From: Branchipolynoe longqiensis
Lineage: Eukaryota; Annelida; Polychaeta; Phyllodocida; Polynoidae
Assembly (NCBI GenBank): GCA_030323885.1
Contig: CM059202.1
Span: 44,906,849 to 44,970,848 of the forward strand
DNA: 64,000 nt
Reading direction: 5' to 3'
Made by a program: the position numbers and the translations under genes. Shown here piece after piece: positions 21,630-34,615 of the stretch; the first letter of the stretch is position 1, and each line of letters starts with the position of its first letter. The notes under the pieces are model-generated. The model saw only the letters and a program-made list of their open reading frames with translations. It did no database searches and was not told where the DNA came from.

Positions 21630-21895
21630 AAGAAAGCAACTCTCAACACTGAAACCTAGGAAACAGTCACCAAGGACAAGACTTCATGGCACGCTTCTAT
21701 TCGCAAAGTCACAACACAGTTTGAAACTGATCATATATATCTCAAGCTAAACGAAAGCATCAGCAGAGGAAAGATCACCTCCTTCACCCACCAGACTCTG
21801 ACTGAAGCTATATACACTTGTCCAATGTGCCACCGCACATTTCGAGTACAAATTGGACTCATTGGTCATCGACAAGTTCACAACAAATCATAAGT
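21630..21895 (+). pseudogene. LINE 3' end fragment with Cys/His tail
   Basis: The translation near 21810-21890 gives YTCPMCHRTFRVQIGLIGHR then a stop shortly after, i.e. a C2H2-like CPxC...H...H motif found at the C terminus of some invertebrate LINE ORF2 proteins. Upstream frames carry a TSWHAS-like segment. A second diverged copy is at 35095-35500. Broken by frameshifts. Confidence 0.7.
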
Positions 21896-22271
21896 TGCTG
21901 TTATTATTGCCATCGATGGACAACCAAGATGTATGTGCGTATGTTAAATCTGAGCGCGTAAACTTAACTGTATATGTATTTCTTTCAAGCACTGAAAGCA
22001 GCCTTACCAAACGAATCGTACTGATACGTGAACAAACCAGAACCTCACAAAGCAACTGGACAATGTTGTAAATAAATAATTTTGCTAAAGGGTCGAATTG
22101 GTTTGGTTTGGAGAGTTTTTCATTGCGTTTAACTCCTGGTGTTAAAATATGGTATGTCAAGCAAAAGCAAGATAAAACATAATGATGAATCTATCATATT
22201 TATCTAAAAAGCATCGCAGAAACTGAAACCGATTGGACTATTTGACTTACTTTACTGCATATAAGGAACGT

Positions 22272-22990
22272 TAAAGTTCCATAGTCCGATGGGTTTTGAG
22301 TTTCTGTCATTTGCCGAGATAAACATATTAGGTTGATCGTTATAATCTACCCTGCTTTCATTTGAAGTAACGTTTACTTTAAATAGCTAACTTTTGAGAT
22401 ATTTCATGTGCAAACAAGCAAAATTAGTTTTGGCAAGCTTTCCAAAACTCTTGACACAATAGCTTTCTGCAGTAATAGGTTATATTAAATTACCTCAGTA
22501 TTCCCTTCTATATGGTGACAAATATTTAACAAGTGCGCCAGTATTTAAGTTAGATATGTAGAATCAAATTGAGATACTTGTTTTGGTTTTGAAAATTTGA
22601 TGCTTTATCGGACTATGCTTTGTTTGTTTGTTGTTGTAGTTTTACATCCTATCAACAGCTAAGGTCATATCAGGACGGGTACCGACTTGTGACAGTGCGC
22701 ACTCATGGCGACTTTATAGTGCTGCCCCACTGGAAGACCAGGCCGCCAGCACCATGACCTGATATCCCACTCAGTCACATTATCCTAACACTGAACCAAC
22801 CAGTCCTTGTCCTATCCTAATAATGCCGAGCGCCTGGCTAGGAAGCGACAAGTATACATTTTTAAGTCATTGCTTTGACTCGACCGGGGTTCAAACGGAC
22901 GACCCCACGATCTACCAACACGGGAGACGGACGCTCTAACTCATTCGGCCATCCCGTCTGGTCGCACTATGCAGGACTATGCAGCTTTAA
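22272..22990. mobile_element. MITE (family C) interrupted by a SINE A copy
   Basis: Begins ttaaagttccatagtccgat and ends ggactatgcagctttaa; the SINE A copy occupies about 22620-22965 (minus orientation). Removing it leaves a ~370-bp MITE like those at 37681-38035 and 43136-43488. All end in TTAA next to AGYTGCATAGTCCGATG, which may be a TTAA target or part of the inverted repeat. Confidence 0.8.
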
Positions 22991-23360
22991 GTAACTTTAC
23001 TAGAACATGCCCACACACAAACACCCGAAGGAAGCCATGGGCCGGACAAGCGCTTCAGTTATTAGGTCATTGCCGTGACCTCCTGTCACGCTTGCCCTAG
23101 TTCTGGTCAGTGTGCTGCCCCAGGGCTACGCTACGTCACACGGAAAAGAGTTAAACAAAGCCTACGGCGGTCTGATGCAAGTGTAGCTTGACGATCACGT
23201 GATCACGGCGAGATGGGAATCTGGGTCACACCGTGGCTTCTACTTCATAAACCTCAGTGTGCTTGCCATAATAACTGTGATTGCTTTCGAATTACGTTTG
23301 TAAACTAAGCCAGTCGTCATCATTTCTAGTCTAAGCTAAGGGTAAATATTTTGTTTAAAT
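22990..23360. other. Unassigned intron sequence
   Basis: No exon, RNA gene or repeat recognised in CBL intron C-D between the MITE and the next composite element. Confidence 0.5.
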
Positions 23361-24100
23361 GGTGCTCGTCCTCGCCCATGCCTGAAAAATCGCCCGCTCC
23401 TTAATTTTAAATTAAATCTTTTGTAGCTGTTAAAAATGAGTCCGGCTAGCAGCAATGCAAGCTTCATATAAATTCTTACGTCATTGGTTTGACTCGGTCA
23501 GGGTTTGAACCCAGGTTTGCTTGTTTGTCGTTGTTTTACGTCCTAGCAACATCTAAGGTCATATCAGGATGGGTACCGACTTGTGACAGTGCTCACTCAG
23601 GGCAATTTCATAGTGCTGCCCCAATGGGAGACCAGGCCGCCAGCACCATGACCTGATATCCCACTCAGTCACATTATCCTGACACTGAACCAACTAGTCC
23701 TTGCCCTCCTATCCTAATAATGGCGATCGCCTGGCTAGGAAGCGACAAGTGTCAATTTTTAAGTCATTGGTTTGACTCGACCAGGGTTCGAACCCACGGG
23801 AGGCGGACGCTCTAACTCATTCCACCACCCCGTTTGGTTTTGAACCCAGGAATTCGAATCCCATGACCTACTAGAACGGGAGGCAGACCCTCAACTCATT
23901 CGGCCATCCCGTTTGGTTTTGAACCCACCGATTCCAATCTCATGACCTACCAGAACGGGAGGCAGACGCTCAACTCATTCGGCCATCACGGCTGGTTATG
24001 TATTATGTCTACGTTATACGCCAGAAAAATAAAAAATAAAAATAAAAACTGGCCGACCGACCCTGATTTGTGTGATCAAAAGGACGATCACCAATTTTTA
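23361..24100. mobile_element. MITE (family D) with SINE A insertion
   Basis: Left end gtgctcgtcctcgcccatgc and right end aaggacgatcaccaatt are the decayed inverted repeats of the element better preserved at 45940-46895. SINE A occupies 23513-23838 and is followed by two short duplications of the SINE head boundary ('ggccatcccgtttggttt'). Confidence 0.6.
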
Positions 24101-24283
24101 ATTTTGTGTGTGCCTAAGATAGAGTAGGTTCTAATAGTTAACCCGAAGAAATGTATCTGGACAATGTTGAACAATGCCTGACACCAATGGATCATGCAAC
24201 TCTAACGCGTCTTTATAATTTCGGCTTTCGACTGCAAATAGCCGACTATGGCACAGGTTGGCCTGGTCGGGTTTGTGACTTAC

Positions 24284-24421
24284 AAGCCTTCCCGTTGCCC
24301 GTCCAGCAGTGCTTGACACAGCGACTTGTTCTGCGGTATGGTTTGTAGAATCTGTCGGTCGCCCGTCACGTAGCCAATGGCCCACTGCCCTAACCGTGTA
24401 CAGCTCAGCCGGAACACGTAG
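24284..24421 (-). CDS. CBL: CBL exon C: SH2-like domain core
   Basis: Acceptor tccctgtactgcag (AG at 24422-24423), first base completes a Ser codon; donor GGCTT|GTAAGT, exact consensus, last base 24284, phase 2. It encodes [18 protein letters not shown], then [16 protein letters not shown] and LLDGQREG. The Arg of FRLS is the phosphotyrosine-binding residue (human R294) and the Gly of AIGYV matches human G306, whose mutation abolishes TKB binding. Both are intact, so substrate recognition should be normal. Confidence 0.97.
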
Positions 24422-24423
24422 CT

Positions 24424-24958
24424 GCAGTACAGGGACAATAGAAACATATCAAACATTAATCGAAAGCGAGCTAAATGCACTGCTAGACTAATGACAGCAA
24501 CAAATAAAATGAATTAAAAAAGAAAAAGAAAGATAGATAAATAAATAAATAGGAAATACACTGATAATTCAAGCAAAGCTTTACATACAAAAGGTAAACT
24601 TAAAACTTAAAATCAAAACCTAATGACCACTAACACAGCAAGGTGAAGACATTCAGAGAAATTAACTATTGGTAACCAAACAATTATCTGATGTAGAATG
24701 AACAAACTCACAGCGGTTTGGGGGATGTGGGAGAATGCTTACAAACAGAGAAAGAATGCATGCAGTAGTTAGCTACACAACAACTGAAAGTGATAAAAAG
24801 AAGGGGAGTCACAAGACTATTACTGTCTAGCGGTGAAAACAAGTCATTAGACTTAACCGTTATGGGAAGCATAAATACACCCTTCTCACACTCAAAAAAA
24901 CATAAACTGCTTTCCTTTTTTCTTTAACTCAATTGTTTTTCTTCTAATTTCATAAATA
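24424..24958. other. Intron B-C start, no feature
   Basis: AT-rich sequence with no recognised repeat or gene signal. Confidence 0.6.
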
Positions 24959-25287
24959 TAGATGAACCTCGATCCAACGGACTAATAGGGGGGAGCAGTT
25001 GTCCGTTAAAGCCGTTTGTCCGTTGCAGCGACGAAACCATGGTGGAGAGATGAGTTTCTTTTGCCGTGATCGTATCGTGGGACTCAGAGTAGCTATTACT
25101 CTGAGTCAGAGTCTTCAGACTCAAATCCAAGGAAATCTGAAGCACTGGTGGTGGCTACTGAAGTATTGCTGGTGGAAGGCTGGGGTTCAGAAAATAACTA
25201 GTTCTCTTAAAGTGCGCAAATGTTCAGATATTCACTCTAGCGGATTGTGTCCGTTGCATCGGTGTCCGTTGGATCGAGGTTCATCTG
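24959..25287. mobile_element. pogo/Tigger-like MITE
   Basis: Inverted ends agatgaacctcgatccaacg and gttggatcgaggttcatctg are flanked by TA. The end pattern, CAGATGAACCTCG next to TA, resembles Tc1/mariner-pogo inverted repeats. The interior has more copies of gtccgttg. 329 bp, no ORF. Confidence 0.75.
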
Positions 25288-25359
25288 TATATATATTTTG
25301 TACTTTTTAAAAATAAATTGTTTTCTTTTCTTTTTAGGTCAATAAGTGACCTGGACATT

Positions 25360-26530
25360 CGTAATTGGGTCGTTCTCAGAAACTGTGCACAGATTGACCA
25401 TCACTTATCTGGCAATCAGTTATCCGGTTCAATCCAAAATCCGGTGTAGCGGGAAATCGCAAACCCCTGGAGATCGCACACCCCGGGGTTTGCGATTTCC
25501 TAGGAAACTACAAACCCCCTTGGAAATCACAAACCCCCCATGCTTTGTAGCATTTTGTAATATTCAACTATCACACTAGTAAATAATGGTTTAAATAATG
25601 GATAAATAAGAATTTGGAATATTAAAATGGTTCTATTTACTGTATGCAGTGACTGAAGTTTGAACTAAAACGGCCATTTTGCTAACGACATTGTTTACAT
25701 TGCCGATCCTGAAACTGAGTGATAATACCAGGATATTGCCGCACCTCTTTACCTGGCCTTTATAATAGCCACAGTGGCAACATCCATAAATAAAGGCTGT
25801 TTTCAGCGCATGTGTGGTCGGAATTACGAACTGGACTATCGCAAAGATGTTTTCATTAGGATACAGACTGCCAAACATGGAGGGGGGGGGAGGGTTTGCG
25901 ATTTCCAGGGGGGATAGTCATTTCCTAGGAAATCGCAAACCCCCCATGCCCAGATATGGCATGGGGGTTTGCAATTTCCTAGGAAATCACAAGTGGGGGT
26001 TTGCGATTTCCTGCTACACGGGCACTAATTTCCACTAGAGCAATTTCAAATTTCCCCATCAGTTTTATAAGGGAGCAAGAAAAAATTGACGTTCAAAATC
26101 CTGAGTTACTGATATTTCTTTTTTCTTTATTAACCAACCCATACTGATTTAAGGGTATTCTAAAGATAGAATGAAGTTGCTCGCTATTGGGCTAAGTGCA
26201 TTCTAATGTAACCAACAATTATACGACAAAATCACCAGAGGTCCCAATGATGCTGGATTTGTGAGGGTCAACCTGTACTACTTTTGTGACATGGAAACCA
26301 AAACTGAAAACATTCCAAATAACAGCAGAAAACATTCCAAATAATAGCAGAACCCATATTCAAATGAAGGTTTATACGTTGTGCATATATGTCAGAGTTA
26401 AAATTTCTTTATTTCACTTTTTGATTTTGATCTGATACAAATTGAGAGATCTGTTAAAATTAACTGTGTAACATCAATCCATGACATCATTTTAACACAC
26501 ACAACAAATTCAAACAAGATTTTATTGACA
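25360..26530. mobile_element. MITE family B remnant with an inserted foldback element
   Basis: A family B end gggtcgttctcagaaactg at 25366 and interior family B segments at 26275-26520 ('tgacatggaaaccaaaactg') flank a separate element at 25444-26019. The right end of family B is missing next to the 44-bp array. Confidence 0.6.
25444..26019. mobile_element. MITE with gtgtagcgggaaatcgcaaa ends
   Basis: Left gtgtagcgggaaatcgcaaa and right tttgcgatttcctgctacac are inverted repeats. Near each end are several internal inverted repeats of aaatcgcaaacccc, so the ends can fold back on themselves. No ORF. Superfamily unknown. Confidence 0.75.
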
Positions 26531-26654
26531 ATGGCACCCCTCCCCCCGCCCCCCATGATAGTAATAGCAGAGTCAAGCGCATCTCAACATAATACCAACC
26601 AACCAGTCTCGTCTACCTACAACTTTTGTTTGCATTACATGCGCTGATTGATTA

Positions 26655-29600
26655 AGCAGGCTAATTAACTGTTAACCACTGTCCCTGCAGCCAAACCATG
26701 ATGACTAATTAACCACTAACCACTGTCCCTGCAGCCAAATCATGATGACTAATTAACTGCTAACCACTGTCCCTGCAGGCAAACCATGATGACTAATTAA
26801 CTGCTAACCACTGTCCCTGCAGCCAAACCATGATGACTAATTAACCACTAACCACTGTCCCTGCAGCCAAACCACGATGACTAATTAACTGTTAACCACT
26901 GTCCCTGCAGCCAAATCATGATGACTAATTAACTGCTAACCACTGTCCTTGCAGCAAAACCACGATGACTAATTAACCACTAACCACTGTCCCTGCAGCC
27001 AAACCATGATGACTAATTAACTGCTAACCACTGTCCCTGCAGGCAAACCATGATGACTAATTAACTGCTAACCACTGTCCCTGCAGGCAAATCATGATGA
27101 CTAATTAACCACTAACCACTGTCCCTGCAGGCAAACCATGATGACTAATTAACCACTAACCACTGTCCCTGCAGCCAAACCATGATGACTAATTAACCAC
27201 TAACCACTGTCCCTGCAGCCAAACCACGATGACTAATTAACCACTAACCACTGTCCTTGCAGCAAAACCACGATGACTAATTAACTGCTGACCACTGTCC
27301 CTGCAGCCAAACCACAATGACTAATTAACCACTAACCACTGTCCCTGCAGGCAAACCATGATGACTAATTAACTGCTAACCACTGTCCCTGCAGGCAAAT
27401 CCATGATGACTAATTAACTGCTAACCACTGTCCCTGCAGGCAAACCATGATGACTAATTAACCACTAACCACTGTCCTGCAGCCAAACCACGATGACTAA
27501 TTAACACTAACCACTGTCCCTGCAGCCAAACCATGATGACTAATTAACCACTAACCACTGTCCCTGCAGCCAAATCATGATGACTAATTAACCACTAACC
27601 ACTGTCCCTGCAGCCAAACCATGATGACTAATTAACCACTAACCACTGTCCCTGCAGCCAAACCATGATGACTAATTAACCACTAACCACTGTCCCTGCA
27701 GCCAAACCATGATGACTAATTAACTGCTAACCACTGTCCCTGCAGCCAAACCACGATGACTAATTAACTACTAACCACTGTCCCTGCAGCCAAACCACGA
27801 TGACTAATTAACTACTAACCACTGTCCCTGCAGCCAAACCACGATGACTAATTAACTACTAACCACTGTCCCTGCAGCCAAACCACGATGACTAATTAAC
27901 TACTAACCACTGTCCCTGCAGCCAAACCATGATGACTAATTAACTACTAACCACTGTCCCTGCAGCCAAACCATCAACACGATGACTAATTAACCACTAA
28001 CCACTGTCCTTGCAGCAAAACCACGATGACTAATTAACCACTAACCACTGTCCCTGCAGCCAAACCACGATGACTAATTAACTGCTAACCACTGTCCCTG
28101 CAGGCAAACCATGATGACTAATTAACCACTAACCACTGTCCCTGCAGCCAAACCACGATGACTAATTAACCACTAACCACTGTCCCTGCAGCCAAACCAC
28201 GATGACTAATTAACCACTAACCACTGTCCTTGCAGCCAAACCACGATGACTAATTAACCACTAACCACTGTCCCTGCAGCCAAACCATGATGACTAATTA
28301 ACTACTAACCACTGTCCCTGCAGGAAAACCATGATGACTAATTAACCACTAACCACTGTCCCTGCAGCCAAACCACGATGACTAATTAACCACTAACCAC
28401 TGTCCCTGCAGCCAAACCATGATGACTAATTAACTGTTAACCACTGTCCCTGCAGGCAAACCATGATGACTAATTATGTGCTAACCACTAACCACTGTCC
28501 TTGCAGCCAAACCACAATGACTAATTAAGTGCTAACCACTAACCACTATCCCTGCAGCCAAACCATGATGACTAATTAACCACTAACCACTGTCCCTGCA
28601 GCCAAATCATGATGACTAATTAACTGCTAACCACTGTCCCTGCAGGCAAACCATGATGACTAATTAACTGCTAACCACTGTCCCTACAGGCAAATCATGA
28701 TGACTAATTAACTGCTAACCACTGTCGGTGCAGGCAAACCATGATGACTAATTAACCACTAACCACTGTCCCTGCAGCCAAACCACGATGACTAATTAAC
28801 CACTAACCACTGTCCTTGCAGCAAAACCACGATGACTAACTAACCACTAACCACTGTCCCTGCACCCAAACCATGATGACTAATTAACCACTAACCACTA
28901 ACCACTATCCCTGCAGCCAAACCATGATGACTAATTAACCACTAACCACTGTCCTTGCAGCAAAACCATGATGACTAATTAACCACTAACCGCTGTCCCT
29001 GCAGGCAAACCATGATGACTAATTAACTGCTAACCACTGTCCCTGCAGGCAAACCATGATGACTAATTAACCACTAACCACTGTCCCTGCAGCCAAACCA
29101 CGATGACTAATTAACCACTAACCACTGTCCCTGCAGCCAAACCATGATGACTAATTAACCACTAACCACTGTCCTTGCAGCAAAACCACGATGACTAATT
29201 AACCACTATGTGGTGTGTTTGCTAACCACTGTCCTGCAGCCAAACCACGATGACTATTAACCACTAACCACTGTCCTGCTGTCTGCAGCAAACCACGATG
29301 ACTAATTAACCACTAACCACTGTCCCTGCAGCAAACCACGATGACTAATTAACCACTAACCACTGTCCCTGCAGCCAAACCACGATGACTAATTAACACA
29401 ATAACCACTGTCCCTGCAGCCAAACCAGATGACTAATTAACACTAACCGTTGGGTGTTTTGTGGGATAATTAACCTAACACTGTCCCTGCAGCAAACCAC
29501 GATGACTAATTAACTACTAACCACTGTCCCTGCAGCCAAACCAATATAATACAACCACTGTCCCTGCAGCAAACCATGATGACTAATTAACCACTAACCA

Positions 29601-31146
29601 CTGTCCCTGCAGGCAAACCATGATGACTAATTAACTGCTAACCACTGTCCCTGCAGCCAAACCATGATGACTAATTAACTGCTAACCACTGTCCCTGCAG
29701 CCAAACCACGATGACTAATTAACTACTAACCACTGTCCCTGCAGCCAAACCATGATGACTAATTAACCACTAACCACTGTCCCTGCAGCCAAACCACGAT
29801 GACTAATTTACCACTAACCACTGTCCCTGTAGCAAAACCACGACGACTATTTAACCACTAACCACTGTCCCTGCAGCCCAACCATGATGACTAACTAACT
29901 ACTAACCACTGTCCCTGCAGCCAAACCATGATGACTAATTAACTACTAACCACTGTCCCTGCAGGCAAACCATGATGACTAATTAACTGCTAACCACTGT
30001 CCCTGCAGCCAAACCATGATGACTAATTAACTGCTAACCACTGTCCCTGCAGCCAAACCATGATGACTAATTAACTGCTAACCACTGTCCCTGCAGCCAA
30101 ACCATGATGACTAATTAACCACTAACCACTGTCCCTGCAGCAAAACCATGATGACTAATTAACCACTAACCACTGTCCCTGCAGCAAAACCACGATGACT
30201 AATTAACCACTAACCACTGTCCCTGCAGCAAAACCACGATGACTAATTAACCACTGTCCCTGCAGCCCAACCATGATGCTAATTAACTACTACCACTTCC
30301 CGCAGCCAAACCGTGATGACTAATTAACGCTAACCACTGTCCTCAGCAAACCATATGACTAATTAACCACTAACCACTGTCCCTGCAGCAAAACCACAAT
30401 GACTAATTAACCACTAACCACTGTCCCTGCAGCCCAACCATGATGACTAATTAACTACTAACCACTGTCCCTGCAGCCAAACCGTGATGACTAATTAACT
30501 GCTAACCACTGTCCCTGCAGCCAAACCATGATGACTAATTAACTGCTAACCACTGTCCCTGCAGCCAAACCATGATGACTAATTAACTACTAACCACTGT
30601 CCCTGCAGCAAAACCACGATGACTAATTAACCGCTAACCACTGTCCCTGCAGCAAAACCACAATGACTAATTAACCACTAACCACTGTCCCTGCAGCAAA
30701 ACCACGATGACTAATTAACCACTGTCCCTGCAGCCAAACAATGATGACTAATTAACTACTAACCACTGTCCCTGCAGCCAAACCACAATGACTAATTAAC
30801 TACCAAACACTGTCCCTGCAGCCAAACCACAATGACTAATTAGCCCGTAAACACTGTCCCTGCAGCCAAACCACATGACTAACTGTTAACCACTGTCCCT
30901 GCAGCCAATCCACATGACTAATTAACTGTTAACCACTGTCCCTGCAGCCAAACCATGATGACTAATTAACCACTAACCAGTGCCTGCAGCCAAACCACAT
31001 GACTAACTGTTAACCACTGTCCCTGCAGCAAAACCACATGCCTAATTAACTGTTAACCACTGTCCCTGCAGCCAAACCATGATGACTAATTAACCACTAA
31101 CCAGTCCCTGCAGCCAAACCACATGACTAATTAACCACTAACCACA
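26655..31146. repeat. 4.5-kb array of a 44-bp satellite
   Basis: About 100 copies of a unit composed of aaaccatgatgactaattaa, ccactaaccactgtccctgc and agcc. Variants differ at three positions (ccactaacc, actgctaacc, actactaacc; catgatg/cacgatg; cagcc/caggc). It lies in CBL intron B-C and ends 168 bp before exon B. On the plus strand each unit holds a branch-point-like CTAAC, a short pyrimidine run and CAG, i.e. the layout of a 3' splice site, but antisense to CBL. Stretches 29200-29560 and 30270-30360 are full of small deletions. Confidence 0.97.
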
Positions 31147-31313
31147 ACACTTGCGCCATCAATGGTTCGTTTCAACACTTCCCACCACTGCACGCTGCCC
31201 TCACTCGCCCCCCACATTTCTCCTGTTCATCACTCTCATTCACTGACCCCCAGAATGAAGTTTGTACAAATTAAACCCTGCACCTCTGGAGACCTGATGG
31301 GAACGCTTCTCAC

Positions 31314-31445
31314 CTGCCAGGCTTGTTGATGTACTTCTGGAGCCTCGCTTTGACCTCGTCGTACGTCAGGAAGGCCACGTATCCGGGGTGCGTCACAGCC
31401 AGCACATTCCAGTTCCGTAACAAGTTACACCACGGCTGGAATAAC
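31314..31445 (-). CDS. CBL: CBL exon B: EF-hand/SH2-like junction
   Basis: Acceptor ggtttgttgcag (AG at 31446-31447), first base completes the Arg codon from exon A; donor GGCAG|GTGAGA with last base 31314, phase 2. The 43 full codons read [20 protein letters not shown], then [20 protein letters not shown] and KPG. This corresponds to the start of the divergent SH2 domain of TKB, and nearly every residue matches animal Cbl proteins. The last exon base is only 168 bp from the end of a 4.5-kb satellite, so the array sits right at the donor side of this intron. Confidence 0.97.
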
Positions 31446-31489
31446 CTGCAACAAACCACCAACCAGGTAATGGCCGAAAGTCCGAACCA

Positions 31490-31560
31490 TTTGTTTGTTT
31501 GTTTAACGACCCCACAGCACAAAAAGCAAACATCGGCTATTTGGAGTCACACAGTGGTTA
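31490..31560. repeat. Fragment of a dispersed repeat (tttgtttgtttaacgacccc)
   Basis: The words tttaacgacccc and aacatcggctattt resemble the start of the dispersed repeat at 57145-57350. Short and uncertain. Confidence 0.4.
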
Positions 31561-33080
31561 AACATAACTGACTAAAATATTACATTTCAAACAGGTAAAA
31601 TAGATCACTGAAACGTATGCCGGAAGAGCATACAACTGTGGTAAAATCACAAGTGGTGTATGATAAACAAAACCCAACGGTAAATAAAAATGTTTCCAAG
31701 TTAAAAATGGAAAATGAATTTTTGGTAAAAAACCAGCTTCGCTCAAAAATGTAATAATGAGTTGCAGATGGAATCGGAACAACTCCATATAACAATAAGA
31801 ATCACAAAACAATAACAGCCCAGCATTGAAAACAAGTCCAAATACTCGAGCTTATATGCTATACCATAAACTCACATCACAAATACTAAATAAAAGTGCA
31901 CAAAATCAAAACTATATATTTGTTCGAGCTTTGAACACTCACTGTGGCTCATCTAATAATTGAATCTCCTTCAACTTGTGCACATATAGTAATTATTACT
32001 AATAGTATATGGAACTGATGCATATTAGCTATACCAATAATTTAAACTAAAAATATGAAGAGCTGTATTTTGATTGCAAATACAGATTAAGTGTCTGAAA
32101 CCAAAAGTATTGATTTAAATAAATCATTAAATATTCACTGTACCTAAAGCAATGGTTGAATCTTCCCCAAATTTGGAACAATATTAGATTATATATTTTG
32201 TGATGTAACTCAATAAGACAGCAATGTCATATACATGTTTCTACATGGGTGTCACCATTGTGAAACTAGTATGGTCAGCAAAGGCCCAAACAGGTTGGTG
32301 TCAATATTCTGTCTGCGGCTCCTTGCACTAACTAGCTCTATAGTATCATCGGAAAGGTTTTAAACATTCAAAATAATTTAATTTGCAGAACTTTCTCTGA
32401 TTGACCTGTCTAGCCTATGGCAAACCATATGTGGATAGAAAGCTGAGGTCATTGCGCCTCTTTTGGTACCATCCATGACTTTCCATGATGTCATTGCGGC
32501 TCTTTGGACTAACTGCCACTATAGTAAGATTGGTATGATTTGAAAGGTAATTAAACTGTCTATCTATGCATACCAAATTTTATTAGGTTTTAAATATTTC
32601 TAAATTCAGTAGATGGTTTTAAACTTTAAAAATGCAGAATTTGCCCTGATTGACCTTTCTGGCCTATGGCAAACCTATATGGATAGAAAGCTGAGGACAG
32701 TGCGCTTCTTCTGGTACCATCCATGCCTTTCTAAGATGTAGTGCAAGGAAGCGCGGGCCAATTAAAGATAGCCTGGTTTCAGAGTCGTTTTCATTGACAC
32801 CAGTGATAAAGGAATATTGACCCAATACTGTCATAATACAAATTGATTTTACATCAATAAAAAGTTACTATATATTCAATCCAACAAGCACATTAGATAG
32901 AACAAATATTGATAGGTTATGTAATTTCATAATTATCAAATACATACAGAAATAGTTATGAGCCTGTGAATATTGGTGAAAAAAAACACTATTCCTCGAT
33001 TTTTCGGGGCGCTGCCGGTATCAGACAAAGAGCAGAGGGATGAGGAAGGCCAATTATCAACAAATGAAATTTCACTTCCT
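31560..33080. other. AT-rich intron A-B with one local duplication
   Basis: No exon recognised. A ~115-bp segment containing 'cctatggcaaac', 'tggatagaaagctgagg' and 'tggtaccatccatg' occurs at about 32385-32495 and again at 32635-32745, diverged roughly 15 percent by eye. Confidence 0.65.
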
Positions 33081-33289
33081 AAAGGGCGCATTCCATATAC
33101 GCGTAATGCGTAATGCGAATGCGAATGCGAATGCGACAAAAAATCGAAACGCCTTGAAACCTATGAGCTACATTCCATATACGCGTAATGCGTAATGCGA
33201 ATCCGAATGCGAATAAAATCCATTATCCCGATCGCTCCATGTAGCGATCGGTGCGTAATGCGTAATGCGTAAAGGTCCTGCGAATAGAA

Positions 33290-33910
33290 AAGCATCAGTC
33301 GCATTTGTCCATTGATATAAGGCTGGAGGAGGCGACTGATAATTACGGTCTTCATGAGAAATATGAAGAATGGGACGGTGCAAACATGCAGGTTTATGCG
33401 GCGGACCTGTTAGGAAGCACTCTTCAAGGTGGTGCGAATAGAAAATCATCAGTCGCATTTGTCCATTGATATAAGGCTGGAGGAGGCGACTGATAATTAC
33501 AGACAGCCGGGACAAGGTGGTGCGAACAGAAAAGCATCAGTCGCATTTGTCCATTGATATAAGGCTGGAGGAGGCGACTGATAATTACGGTCTTCATGAG
33601 AAATATGAAGAATGGGACGGTGCAAACATGTAGGTTTATGCGGCGGACCTGTTAGGAAGCACTCTTCAAGGTGGTGCGAATAGAAAATCATCAGTCGCAT
33701 TTGTCCATTGATATAAGGCTGGAGGAGGCGACTGATAATTACGGACAGCCGGGACAAGGTGGTGCGAACAGAAAAGCATCAGTCGCATTTGTCCATTGAT
33801 ATAAGGCTGGAGGAGGCGACTGATAATTACGGTCTTCATGAGAAATATGAAGAATGGGACGGTGCAAACATGTAGGTTTATGCGGCGGACCTGTTAGGAA
33901 GCAGTCTTCA
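33290..33910. repeat. ~240-bp higher-order tandem repeat
   Basis: The block 'catcagtcgcatttgtccat' begins at 33293, 33449, 33535, 33689 and 33775, i.e. spacing alternating ~155 and ~86 bp. A 240-bp unit of two related halves is thus repeated about 2.5 times. Confidence 0.9.
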
Positions 33911-33974
33911 TATTTGGGACGGTCCTAACATCCCTCCAAGCAAGCTAAACTGAGCCATGTTTGGACCGTCCCAT

Positions 33975-34615
33975 TCTGTGTGTGTGTGTCTCTGTGTGTG
34001 TCTCTGTGTCTGTGTGTGTGTATGTGTGTGTGTGTCTGTGTGTGTGTCTCTGTGTGTGTGTCTGTGTTGTGTCTCTGTGTCTCTGTGTGTGTCTCTTCTG
34101 TGTCTGTGTGTCTGTGTCTGTGTGTCTGTGTGTGTCTGTGTGTGTGTCTCTGTGTTGTGTCTCTGTGTGTGTCTGTGTCTTTGTGTCTCTGTTGCTGTGT
34201 GTGTGTCTGTGTGTGTATCTCTGTGTCTCTGTGTGTGTCTCTGTGTTGCTGTGTGTGTCTGTGTGTGTGTCTCTGTGTCTGTGTGTGTCTGTGTGTGTCT
34301 CTGTGGGTGTCTCTGTGTCTGTGTGTGTGTGTCTCTGTGTCTGGGTGTATGTCTCTGTGTGTGTCTGTGTGTGTCTGTGTGTGTCTGTGTGTGTGTGTCT
34401 CTGTGTTGTGTCTCTGTGTCTATGTGTGTGTGTCTGTGTGTATATGTGTCTGTGTGTGTCTCTTTGTCAGAGACACAGAGACACAGACACACACATAGAG
34501 ACACACACAGAGACACAGAGTCACACACACACAGACACAGACAGAGACACACAGACAGAGACACGGAGACACAGACACACACATAGAGACACACACACAG
34601 ACACAGAGTCACACA
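33975..34615. repeat. Inverted GT/CT microsatellite
   Basis: About 490 bp of gtgtctctgtgtctgtgtg-type repeat up to 34467 is followed by ~145 bp of its reverse complement (cagagacacagagacacaga), with only ttgt at the switch. Long CVCVCV reading frames here are artefacts. Confidence 0.95.

Noticed and set aside
26655..31146. CRISPR-like direct repeats
   Set aside because: Units are contiguous with no unique spacers, and the context is a eukaryotic intron.
31310..31522. Reading the whole 70-codon minus frame as the exon
   Set aside because: Only 31314-31445 is exon; the upstream residues come from intron before the acceptor at 31446-31447.
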